The translations under genes were made by a program, and so were the position numbers. This document shows, piece after piece, positions 10,876-23,139 of a stretch of 64,000 nt of DNA (its first letter is position 1; every line of letters starts with the position of its first letter). The stretch is from Ovis canadensis (taxonomy: Eukaryota; Chordata; Mammalia; Artiodactyla; Bovidae), in NCBI RefSeq assembly GCF_042477335.2, contig NC_091255.1, forward strand, positions 21,678,501 to 21,742,500. Reading direction: 5' to 3'. The notes under the pieces are model-generated. The model was given only the letters and a program-made list of their open reading frames with translations. It had not been told where the DNA came from and searched no databases.

Positions 10876-11459
10876 GAAAGTGCATATAAAGGGACTGTAT
10901 TTTTCTATGTACCTGGGTGCAGTTGATCCCATTGGGTCTTTATATTTTGAGTCCATATCTGCCCCTCTAACTGTAGACCTGAGTTTTCCCCATTTGTGCA
11001 CCAGTTTAAAGTGTATGCCCTCATCTTTGAACACCAACGTTATCATTCCTGATGGGTATGCGGTAGAGTAGTCCTCACTTCGCCCCCTTTTCCCTGCACA
11101 GACAAGGCTACTTGGAAAAGTTATAGAATCGATCTTTATTTATGCACAGCCATAGCACTTTCTGTAATAATTATTCCTATTAATAAAGATGCCAGCAGTC
11201 CACCGCACACTTAACACATGCCCAACCCTTAGGTAGGATTTCCAAATCAGGACTACCGGTGGGTCAGAGGAGTGCGCCAGGCCCCAGACTCCTCCAAATT
11301 GGATCCCAGTCTGTGCTTGCCCTAAAGTACACGTGAGGCTCGAGACGCTCACCCTTTACTCCTCCTGTTTTCCAAATCAGTCACCGCAGGTCATGGCTAC
11401 ACTACACTTTATTTCCAAGCAAATCTCGGACAAATCTCGAGGCATACTTTACGCAGGAG

Positions 11460-11802
11460 GACGCGAGCAGCGCTTCACCGAGTCTCGGCTCTGGGCCAGA
11501 GGTAGCCACGTGCCCTTGCGCGCTCCCGCGCGGCCCTACCCCACCCCTACCCCCGCCCCTCGGCGCAGGCGCACACGCACACGCTGCAGCCTTCCGGGCG
11601 CGTGCGCCTCCGTCCTAGCAACGCCCGTAGTGACGCAAGCCCCGCCCCCTCCTGGGAGCCTCCCGGAAGTGGGCGACCCGGAGCCGGGCGTGCGGCTCGG
11701 CGCGTCCCTGAAGGTGCGCGGGGATCCGTCTCTCAGGCGAGAGGACTTGGCTGGGAGAGAGCGACGTTCACAAGCGCGGCGCCGGGCGAGGCCTTGGTGA
11801 CC
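11460..11802 (+). promoter_or_regulatory. AATF: AATF CpG-island promoter and 5' UTR
   Basis: A TATA-less housekeeping-type promoter. From left to right there is an E-box CACGTG at 11507-11512, an NRF1-type GCGCAGGCGCA at 11563-11573, a second NRF1-like GCGCGTGCGC at 11598-11607, an RFX-like half site (AGCAAC) near 11617, an ATF-type TGACGCAA at 11631-11638, a GC box at about 11641-11650 and a strong ETS site CCGGAAGTG at 11663-11671. The ETS site lies 130 nt before the AATF start codon and transcription probably begins near it. Confidence 0.75.
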
Positions 11803-11893
11803 ATGGCGGGACCGCAGCCTCTGGCGCTGCAGCTAGAGCAGTTGTTGAACCCGCGACCGCGCGAGGCGGATCCTGAGGCAGACCCGGAGGAGG
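11803..11893 (+). CDS. AATF: AATF coding exon 1
   Basis: Codes residues 1-31 in a CpG-rich context. The donor is gtgagg; the split codon G|CC gives Ala31. The short 999-bp intron 1 (11894-12892) holds no recognised repeat. Confidence 0.96.
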
Positions 11894-14800
11894 GTGAGGC
11901 CTGACGCGGGCAAGGCCACGTGCGGAGCGGCTGGCCTGGTCCCGGGAGGACTTGGGCGGCGCGTGAGGAGCCGGCAGCTGGGCCTTGCCGCCCAGCCTAC
12001 CCTCCTTTCCCCCTGCGCAGAGGAAAACTGCTTCCCGGGAAGGGGGCCCCCTGGGACTCGGGGAGGAGAGCGTCGGGATTCTCCCGATGCGCTTTCTGGA
12101 CTTGGTGCTCGGGTGGGCGGGGCGCCTGGAGCACTCAGGCTTGGGTTAACTGTTGATCCAGGGCTGTGGCGGACAGCCAGGTTGGCCTAGGGTTGGTAGT
12201 CATCTTTCAGGATGCCCTTACTGGCATCGCATTAGAAATGAGGAGAAGGAAGTTTCATTCTTTAAAAAAAAAAACAAACTGCCTGCCTCTGATAACTTAC
12301 TTGGAGGATTGAAGGAAGAAGTAGGCATCCGTGGTTCCCCTTAAGCCTTTTCAGGCCTCAACACACTTGCTTAGTGGTTGACGAATAAGGCTGCCGTTCT
12401 GTAAGCTGCTGTTCAACGTCTAGTTGAGAGTAATCCTGCTTTAGGCTTGAGTCCGAGAAGCGCGAGGAAGGGAGAATACAGAGGGATAAATGAGAGTGCT
12501 GGACCGTTTCTTAGGAATAATCAGTTGAAGGAACTGAGGTTGTTTAGCCTGGATAAGCAAAGAAAACTCCCGAGGCATGGGCTGGAGTAGGATACAACGT
12601 GATGACGGCTGACTCGAAATATCTGAGTGACTGTCGCATGTGAAGGAGGAATTTAGACTTCGTTGTCTATGTTCCAAGACCTGGAAATATATCTTTCTAG
12701 TAGATGCAGAGAATTAGCTTTCTGTTCAGGGATAGCAGCAAGGTAGTGTGAGTAGTCTGGAGGTAGTGAGGTCCCTGTTCTCAGAAGTTGGTGGGGATTT
12801 TGCAGAGGACGAATTTAAAGGGTTGAACAGGGTTGTCCTTAAAGTTGGTTCTAACCAGGAGGTTGTGATTACTTTCCCCCCTCCCCCAACAGCCACTGCT
12901 GCCAAAGTGATTGACAGGTTTGATGAAGGGGAAGATGGGGAAGGTGATTTTCAGGCGGTCGGTAGCATTCGAAAGCTGGCATCAGCCTCCCTCTTGGACA
13001 CAGACAAGAGATATTCTGGCAAGACCACGTCTAGAAAGGCTTGGAAGGAAGACCATTGGGAGCAGACTCTGTCAGGCTTATCTGGTGAGTAGACCTATTT
13101 GCATGTCTTTCCTAATTTGGGGGGGTTAAAAATCTTTTTTTGGGGGGGGTGACCTTTGCACAGCCAGTCTGGATGCCCCACTCACTGTCTTAGGATGTCC
13201 CACTTACTGTCACTGATTTGGCATTAAGAAATGGCCCTCTGAAGTACTTCATTGCACTTTGTAAGGAATCTAAAGCCTAGAGCTATTAAGTTGCTCTATT
13301 CCTAATGTTTACACTAATGGTTCACCCTGGAATGGAGTGACAAACAAGGCCTTCCATATTTAGATTTTGGAGAGGGCTATGTGTTGGGCTTCCCAGGTGG
13401 CGCTAGTAGTAAAGAATCCGCCTGCCAATGCAGGAGACGTAAGAGACGTGGGTTTGATTCCTGGATCAGGAAGATCCCTGGAGAAGGGCATGACAACCCA
13501 CTCCAGTATTCTTGCCTGGAGAATCCAGTGGAATGAGGAGCCTAGCAGGCTGTATATAGTCCATGGAGTCACACAGAGTCGGACATGATTGAGGCAACTT
13601 AGCGCGCACACACACACACGCATGTGTTGAAAAAGACACCTCAATTGTGTCTGATGAGCATGCTACTCATAGATTTTCCTTTAATTTGTCAAGTCTTGCA
13701 TTGAGTCACTGGATAATACTAATTTGTGACACTCATTTCTTTGCCATTGTAAAACTTTCATAACCCTTCCCTGTTCCCTGCAAGAGTTAGGAGGATGTGG
13801 GCTTACAGTGTTAAAGATTGTGAGTTTCTCTGAGTGGGAGCAGGGGGCTGGATATGGTGATTCATGAGTGGACGCTATTTGTTTTCCTGTAGAGAGGTCA
13901 GAGGGACCATGTTGAGAACCCACAGATAATGTAAAAGAAGTAATCAGTCATGCTCTGATAGCCATGATTTAGGCCTTGAAACATTTCTGGGTACATGATC
14001 ATCTTGTTTAATCTTCCCAGCAGCCCTGAGGGGTTGCTACTTTTTATCCCCATTTTGCAGATGAGGAAGTTGAGGGGCGTATGTGTTACATAACTTCTGC
14101 AAGGTCATATATCTAGTAAGTGCAGCCCAGAACTCAAATAAGTTAGTCTGACTCTAAGATCTGTACTTTAAACTACTGTCATACCTGTAAAGAGCTTAAA
14201 GGGTTATTTCTCTTTACTGTTTGGAACTGTATAGTTTTGACAGCCTTCTGTGTCTTGAGTCTGTATATTAAAGTATATCTGATATTCACTTAAAGAAGTA
14301 CTTAAGACCTATTATGTTTTCATAAAATCTTTGTTTTATGAAGAAAGTTATTGGTAACGGGCCCCTGTACAATTATGCTTCCCGTATGTGGGACCTTCGT
14401 GTTCTGCAGTGGAAGAGATTGGATGATCAATGATGATACAGAAAGACCTGTATCAGAAGTAAAAGTAATTTTTTCTATAATTTAATTTCTATAATCAGAC
14501 TTTTCCAAAAGTAAAATCAGAAGCCATAACTAATATTCCGTTTACTGAAGGATCAAGTTTAGATACCTACCCATGGAAGACAAAACCCCTCCTGGCGGGA
14601 CTTCTCTGGAGGTCCAGTGGTTAAGATTCTGCACTTCTGTTGCAGGGGGCACGGGTTGGCTCCCTGGTCAGGGAACTAGCATACTGCATTGTGTTCCTGC
14701 TGAGTTGCTTCAGTCGTGTCTGATTCTGTGCAACCCTATAGACTGTAGCCTTCTCTGTCCGTGGGATTCTCCAGTCAAGAATCCTGAAGTGGGTTGCCAT

Positions 14801-17800
14801 GTCCTCCGGGGGATCTTCCCAACCCAGGGATCGTACCTGCGTCTCTTACCTCTCTTACATTTGGCTGGTGGGTTCTTTACCACAGCACCACCTGGGAAGC
14901 CCTGCATGCTGCATGGCATAGCCTAAAATTTAAAAAAAAAAAAAACAAAAACCCTGAATAACTCTCTGAGCTCATATCCCAGCATCCTGCACCTCAATGT
15001 ACTTGTTTGTTTTTTTTTTTTAATTAATTTTTGGCTGTGCTGGGTCTGTGTAGCTTCATGTAGGCTTTCTTTAGTTGCCGTGCATGGACTTCTCATTGCA
15101 GTAGCATCTCTTGTTGCAGAGCAAGCTCTACAGTGCACGGGCTTCAGTAGTTGCAGCGCACAGGCTTAGTTGCCTTCTTGCACCAAACAATATGTGGAAT
15201 CTTCTGAACCAGGGGTCGAATGTTTGTCCCCTGCGTTGGCAGGGAGGCTTGCAAGCAGTGGCTGCCCATGGAATTCCCTCAGGACACTTCTGTGTGCTGG
15301 ATCTTTGTCTCTGCTGCTTTTCCTTTCCTTCCCGTTTCTCCGTCTGATGAGCTGCTACTTATGCTTAATAAGTGAAGCTATAAGGTGTCTTTCACCTGAA
15401 GCCATCTCTCACTATTCTAACGACACTGCAGTGTGGTTGTTGGTTGTGTATATCTACCACTCCTAGCAGACTGTGAACCCCTCCCTACAGATACTGCATT
15501 CTACTTGTCAGTCTCTAGTTTTTATCCACGGCTGGTTCATAATAGGTGCTTAATAAGTATTTAATAATAAGCATCACTAGTGTGATAGGGATTGTGCTAT
15601 TGACTTGCATTGAGTACGGTAATACTTTTTTTTCTGGACAGGTGCCATGATCCTTTAGGTGAAACGAAAGAAATGGCCAAGTGTTTGTTTCAAGATTTTC
15701 CTTTTCCCTCCCTCGTTTAGATAAAGAAATATCTGATGACGACGGGTCTGCAGATGGAGATTCAGAGGGCCTGGGCCTGGAGGAGTTCGATGAGGAAGCC
15801 CTGAGTGCTGAGGATCAGGAGGGTGAGGACGAGGGGGACAGCAGCCTGGCCTGGAAGAAGAGGAGCGGGAGCCACTCACGGACATTGTCGGGCTTCAGTG
15901 TCCAGAGCATCAGTGACTTTGAAAAATTTACTGAGGGAATGGACGACCTTGGTAGCAGTGCGGAGGAAGAGGAAGATGAGGAGGAGAGTGGTATGGAAGA
16001 AGGGGAAGGTGAGGAAGACAAGGCCGAATCCAGGGCCAGTGAGGACGACAGGGTGGTGATGACCTTCTCTGAGGTCAGAGTTTCCGAGGAGGTGGAGAAA
16101 GGCCGAGCTGTGAAGAATCAGATAGGTTTGTACACTGTTTGCTTGTTTTTCAGAGTGTCTGCATTTGCTCTCCGTTTTGTTTGTCTGTTTGTTTTAGGCA
16201 GTTTGCTCTCTCCCTTGTGTGTGTGTATGTGTGTGTGTGTTAATCACTCAGTCTTGTCCAACTCTTTGTGACCCTGTTGACTGAGCCCGCCACGCTCCCC
16301 CGTCTGTGTAATTCTCCAGGCAAGAATACTGGAGTGGGTAGTCATTTCCTTCTCCAGGGGATCTTCCCGACCCAGGGATCCAACCCACGTCTCCTGCACT
16401 GCAGGCAGATTCTTTACCATCTGAGCCACCAGGGAAGCCCTTGCTCTCTCCTGTGTCTTGTGTCCTGCCAGTTTGTTGGTGACGTGCCCCACTTACCTAG
16501 AGGCCTAAAGCACCATTCCCCTCTGCTTGGCCCACCCCTGCTACCCTCACCTGCTTCGCTGGCTCTGCCCTAGTACTTCGGGCGGCTGAGGAAGGTTGAG
16601 GAGACGAGCATCTTCTCTCATTGGGCTGTAGCATCCTTTCTCTCAGGTAGCAAGTCAAGATACTGGATTTATCCAGATATCTCGTGCGTCCAGATACTGG
16701 ATTTATTTCCTGTAATAAATAGAGCGTCTCCATCGCATGAAACTGTGATAAAGCCGTGCTGCTTAGAGGCTGTTTTGATTTCTGGTCCCTCCCCTACTCC
16801 CCACCCCAGGAAGATTTTATAACTGAGAAATGGAATTCTATTTTCTGTCTCAGCACTGTGGGACCAGCTCTTGGAAGGAAGGATAAAGCTGCAAAAGGCT
16901 CTGCTGACCACCAATCAGCTTCCTCAACCAGATGTTTTCCCTGTTTTCGAGGACAAAGGTGGCCCAGAATTTGCCAGCGCCCTGAAAAACAGTAAGAGTA
17001 CTTATGCCTCACTGGGATGCACAGAACCCCGGGGGTTCATTGGGATCTACTGGGATTGTATTCACAGCACCACGGAGTTGAGAAGACTTGGCTTTAGTGA
17101 TGATATAAGATAGTGATTTTTAAGTTAAAAAAGATAGCAGTATAACCCTTTTGTCAGATGAAGGCAACTTTGATCAAGACAGATGGAGTTCTGTCTATTC
17201 TCCTTATTTCTACCCCTGATCTCACATGCTCTCCCCCTCCTCTTGGTTTTGAGTAATTTAAAAAAATTTTTATTTTAAAATCTAGGTTTTTTGTATTTAT
17301 TTATTTGACTGGGCTGGGTCTTAGTTGGGACACACAGGATCTTTGATCTTTGTTGCGCCATGCTGGGTGCTTTAGTAGTGGCATGAGAACTCTTGGCTGC
17401 AGCATGTGGGATCCAATTCCCTGACCAGGGTTTGGACCTGGGAACCCTGCACCGGGAGTGTGGAGTCTTAGCCACCAAACCTTGAGGGAAGTCCCTGAGT
17501 TACTCTTTTAATGCTCAGAGAGAACCCACTGGTACAAAACGAAAGGGAGACAGTAAGTGACTAAACTCAGTTGGTTTAAGTTGTGTATCATGTGCTTAAA
17601 GGATGCCTTGCTTTGTTGGGTAGTTTCTAGAACAACATACAGAGATGACCTTACTTCTGTCTTCCTCTGAGTTGCATAGAGTGAGGAGAAGGTGGGGACC
17701 ACAGAAGGAAGAAAAAGTTGTAAAGAACTCCTGGTCTGTGAAGTCCCAGAATTTTAGAAAAGAAAAGGAGTTTAGTAATTATTTTCCAGATGAGAGAACC

Positions 17801-20800
17801 AAAGTCCAGAGAGAGTGAGTTGCCCATAGTTATATAGCCAGATCCCACCTGGCAGAGACAGACTCCTCCAGCCTTTTCTGCCTTCCAGTCTTGGAGCTGC
17901 CTGCTGTATGCCCGTGTGCCCAGCGGCACTGAGGACTGGGGCTGAGGGAGATATGGGGTGCTGGGATTGCCATCCCTTGTTTGCAGGCTGAGACTTAGTG
18001 GTTTTTTTTTTTTTTAATATTGATTGATTTGGCTGTGCTGGGTCTTGGTTGTGGCATGCAGAATTTTTGGTAGTGGCATGTAAGATCTTTACTTGTGGCA
18101 TGTGAACTCTTAGTTGCGGCATGTGAGATCTAGTTCCCTGACCAGGGATTGAACCTGGGCCCCCTGCATTGGGAGTACGGGGTTGGAGCCACGGGACCAC
18201 CAAGGAAGTCTTGAGGCTTATTGTTGTCATTTGCTCTTTCATGCTTGTTTTTATAATATCCTGGAGTTTGAATGGAGGAGGACATCTGATTTGGTGTCTG
18301 CCTCTTGGTAGAAACACCTTAAACTGTTCCAGATAAAAGGGTAGGATTTCTAGGGTAGAAGTCCTGTGACTCTTTCTCGGAGGGGACTTCCGAGTTTAGT
18401 GGGGAATGACTTCCAAGTGACCAGTCTTCAGATTGTGAAGTCAGGAACCTGCAGATACTGTGAGGGTGGGTCTTTTATAAGTGGCTTCCCAACTCTTCCT
18501 CCCCTCCTGCCTTGAACAAATGATAGCTTGATGGTTTCCAGCATTTTTGAGGTTTTTGGAGCATTTCTCTGCTATTTTTAATGCCCTAGTGCCCTAATTT
18601 CCCTTATGGAAATTTGGAAGGAGACCTCAACTGCTCTAGATTAAATGTCTTCAATGTTTCATAATGAAGCTTTTTCTGTTTTGTTACTGATGACTCTTCT
18701 TGCTTGAGCCAACCCTCCCCCTACCCCACTTTTTGGGATTCATCTCAAAATGTAGATATTTTAAGGGTGAGTCAGTGCTTGGTTTAAGGGACACATTCTT
18801 ACTCTTGGATGCAGTTTAGTTTCTTTAGCTATTTTACTGTTATGTAACTTTTATTTTTGCAACAGTTCAAGTCTTTTTAATCTGCCTCTTTCCGTACTTA
18901 GCCAGTTGCTTCTTTGCCCCATCGGTGCATCTCTCAGCCTGACGGAATGGGTCGCAGAGGAAAAGGGAGAAGAAAGGAGTGTTTGTTTGGTGTCACATAG
19001 TGTAGGATGGGAGGGTGGAGCGCTTTCTTTTTCTAATTTTTATTAGAGTATAGTTGATTTACACAGTTGTGTTTCATGTGTGCAGCAAAATGAATCAGTT
19101 ATACATAGATATATATCCAGTCTTTTTTAGATTCTTTTCCCGTATATGATGGAGTACTGATTAGAGTTCCTTGTGCTCCACAGTAGGTGCTTATTCGTTA
19201 TCTAGGAGAGTTTTCTAATTACCAGAATTTCTATGCATCTGAAGGGTAGCTCATTTTTGTTTTTACTTTTATGACTGTATAATATTTGTGTGTTTCCCTA
19301 TCTCGGTGAACAGAGTTTAAGAAAAACTTCTTGGTTACGTTACTCTGGATGAACAATTTATACTGTGTTTTATATATACATAGCTGGTGTGGAGCATTGG
19401 CTGAATTTGTACTGACCCCAAAACAAACACTGGAACTTATTTTCTTCAATTAAATCTCTTTTCAGTTTGGTTGGTCTTCAGTAAGGTCAGACTGCCTGGG
19501 TTTAGATTCCATCTCAGCAGTGGATTAGCTGAGTGACCTTGAGCAAGTTACTTAACTTCACAGTCAGATGGGGATAATATGATTGTGAGGATTAAAGAAC
19601 ATGATCGATATCAAGCATTAGCACAGTGTCTGGCACACTGCACACCACAAATGTTAGGTACACTTATTCTCTCTTTCTGCAGAAAGAGTTGTCTGGCAGT
19701 GTTCAGCCCTCTGAATCGTGGTCATCAGTGTAACTAACCGTCATCCCTACTGTCCCCAGTGTTTTTTTTTTTAATATGTTTGGTTGCCTTGGGTCTTAAT
19801 TGCAGTACACAGGATCTTTCCTTGCAGTGCACCGACTTTTGGCGTGGGGGCTCAGTAGTTGCAGTGCGTGGGCCCAGTTGCTCTGTGACATGTGGGATCT
19901 TGGTTCCCTGACCAGGGATCAAACCCGTGTCCCCTACATCACCAGGCAGATTCACTGGACCAGCAGGGAAGTCCCTTCAGTGTTTTTTGACTTTTTACTA
20001 GTGTTCAAATTCCCTATACAATTTATTTTTTATATTTTTATTTATTTATTTGGCTGTGCTGGGTCTTAGTTGAGGCATGTGGGATCATAGTTTCCTGATC
20101 AGGGATCAAACCCAGGCCCCCTGCATTGGGAGCAAGGAGTCTTAGCCACTGGACCACCAGGAAAGTCCGCCTTATATAATTTAAATAAACCATTTATTCT
20201 TGAAAATGAGTCATGTTCTATTCTGCTGTGCTACTTACAGTTCAGCCTTGGCCTCTTATGACTTATGAAAAGGTGATCAGAGATTTCTTTATTGCCAAGC
20301 CCAGTTACTACCTCCCTGGAGCATTCACCCTTTCCTTGAAATTATTGCCCTTTGGTTTTGGTGCTTCCACATGACGTGTGGGTTCTTCTGCGTTTTTAAT
20401 CCTTTCTCATCTCAGCCTCCTCTTTTGTCCTCTCAGTGTCAGTTTTACCGCATTTAGGATCTTCTTCTCAGGCTGTTTTCTTAACGTATTCTCTCCACCG
20501 CCTGGTCGTTTACTCTTATAGTCTTAACAACATTCTCTAAAACAGAGTGGACTTCCAGCTGTATTTAAGCCACAGTCAAGTCCTGAGCAGCGTGCCTTTG
20601 TACCGTAAGCACCTTAAACTCTACTTTTCAGAAACTAAGCAAATCTCTCCTTTCTTCCTCAGCGCTCTTGGTCCCCAATCATGCTGGTATTACATGTTAG
20701 TGATTATAACTCTTGCTGTGAAATAATTTCAGAGGCATTTTTTGGGGATATATATATATATTTTTAATATATCATATTAGGCAAACATTTTCTTTTGTTT

Positions 20801-23098
20801 ATTTTTCTACAAAAATGAACTTATATCCCATATCCTGATTCTGGTGGTTATTAATACTTTTCCATTTAACTACATTTTTTTGGGGGGGGATAAAAGATTA
20901 TTTATTTCAGAAAGTCAGTGGGAATACAAGTTGGTTGGAGAACTGTAGGCCACCGTGGTTTTACTGTTAAAGAAACCACTTTTTACAGTATCACAATATG
21001 TGTGAGAAGTGAGGCCTGGAAAGTTTCTTCCTAAAGAAAAGAAAAGTGAATTCTCTCAGTCGCATCCAACTCTGCAACCCCACGGACTGTAGCCTGCCAG
21101 GCTCCTCCATCCATGGGACTTTTCAGGCAAGAATACTGGAGTGGGTTGCCATTTCCTTCTCCACATTTAACCACATTTTTAACATAATTCTTTTTTAAAA
21201 TATAAATTTATTTATTTTAACTGGAGGTTAATTACTTTACAATATTGTATTGGTTTTGCCATACATCAACATGAATCTGCCACAGGAATACACGTGTTCC
21301 CCATCCTGAACCCCCCTCCTGGATATTTTTGTAGTTGCATAAATGGTAAGTCATGAAGTAACCATAGCAAAATTAAGAGATTTTCCATGCACAGAACCAT
21401 TTCTTTAAAGAGGTGAGCTTTTTCTCTCTGATTTTCTTTTAAAAACTTCTATCTGTAGCATTAGGAGATGGTTCCTTTATGTTGGTGGCAACAATATATA
21501 AAGAAGGCGGCAAGATGCTTAAGGAAACCTCCAGCATGAGTATATCTAAAGCTTTTCATTATGGAATATATCAAACCTATATAAAAGTAGAGAGAGTTGT
21601 ACATGCAGTGAACTTATACACCGTTACCAGTTAAGCAATTATCAACTCATGGCCCGTCTTATTTCATCTACTGAAACTAACTTTTCTTCTACTTCTGCTT
21701 TATTTTGAAGCAAATACCAGACAGTCTATCATTTTATCAGGGAATCAGCGTGGATCTCTGAGAGAAAAGGATTAAAAAAAAAAATCACAATAGCATTATC
21801 CCACACAAAAACGCTAACGGTGATTTCTTAATTAAGCACAGCTGGTTTGGGTGGAGAGGGAACTGAGAGAGCATTCCTGTAACTACAAAAGCCCCTGTCT
21901 TTTCTAGAGTTTACGCTGTAGCTTTAGATGAAGTGATTACAGGAAAGCCAAACTTCAGCTGTAATAAGTTGACCTTTTAGCGAAATGCATGTTATTAATG
22001 TATTTAATGAGATGCATTACAGACTGCAGTGAGCACCATGTTTCATTACAGGTCCAAAATGCAATATCATTAAAGACCTTTAATAGAAACAATGGTTGAC
22101 ATTTTGATATTTCCTGTAAGCAAACCGCCCCCCCCCCCCCCAGAACACAGTATAATGTGATATAGAGGAAGTGTTGGGTTTTTTTCACTTGCTTAAGAGT
22201 ATGACACAAATTCCACTATTAGTAAATTAAGTTTTCTTTGCCTTGCTCCACCCTGTCTTCCCAGTTCGCATTCTTCCCGTCTTCTAGTTCATGTTCACCC
22301 TCATATCTCTCTGTGCCCTTCCCTGGGCCCATCAACTATTTTGACTTGAATAGACTAAATATTTTAATGCCAGTTTGACCACAGCACTAATAGACACCTT
22401 AAAGAACAACTTTTAAAATTTTGAGTAAGTCATGGCAGTTGGAATCTTGATAAATAAGGTTTCTGTTTTGGTTTCTATAAATTATATTTATTTTTAAGTA
22501 GGCACTGCATTCACATGGCTCAAAATTCAAAAGATACTAATGACGCTATAGAAAAAATCGTCCCTTCCACCCCATACCCCTGCCACCCAGTTCCCTGTCC
22601 CATAGGCAACCAGTATTGTCAGCGAAATTCCCCCTTTGTTAATTACTTAGTTGCCTTAGGTGACAAATCCATGAACATCTATTTAAGTGTTCTCTCAATT
22701 AACACTTTATGGGTTCATGGCAGAGTTCTCATGAATGATCTGTAGAACCCTGGAATACTCTTAATTACTTGGGATGGGTTTAAGTATTGCTTAGGAGGAA
22801 GGCACCCTTAAGCTTCTCCAAATGTAGTGCTGGGTAGGATTAAGGACCCTTATTACCCTGGACTTCATCTAGCCAAGCTGGTGTGAGGAAGATTGATCTT
22901 TTTGTTTCAGCTGATGGCTATCATTTTTTAAAAAATAGCTTTACTGTTCTAATTATATAATTATGTCATGCCTACTTCAAAACTTCAGAAAATACTTAAA
23001 AGCATAAAGAAGAAAATAAGGATTACCTGTAATCTTACCGCCCAGAGGTAACCATGGTTGTCATTTTGATGAATATCCTTTCAAACCTTTTTCTGTGC

Positions 23099-23139
<41 letters not shown>

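Noticed and set aside
13387-13621. Possible tRNA gene signal (A/B-box-like words)
   Set aside because: Part of a tRNA-derived Bov-tA SINE; the same text recurs many times in the window.
17772-18317. 181-codon minus-strand frame in AATF intron 4
   Set aside because: Mostly made of a reverse CHR SINE plus flanks; no family resemblance.
23101-23136. Regular repeat array that could suggest a CRISPR-like structure
   Set aside because: It is a simple AC microsatellite in a mammalian genome, without spacers.
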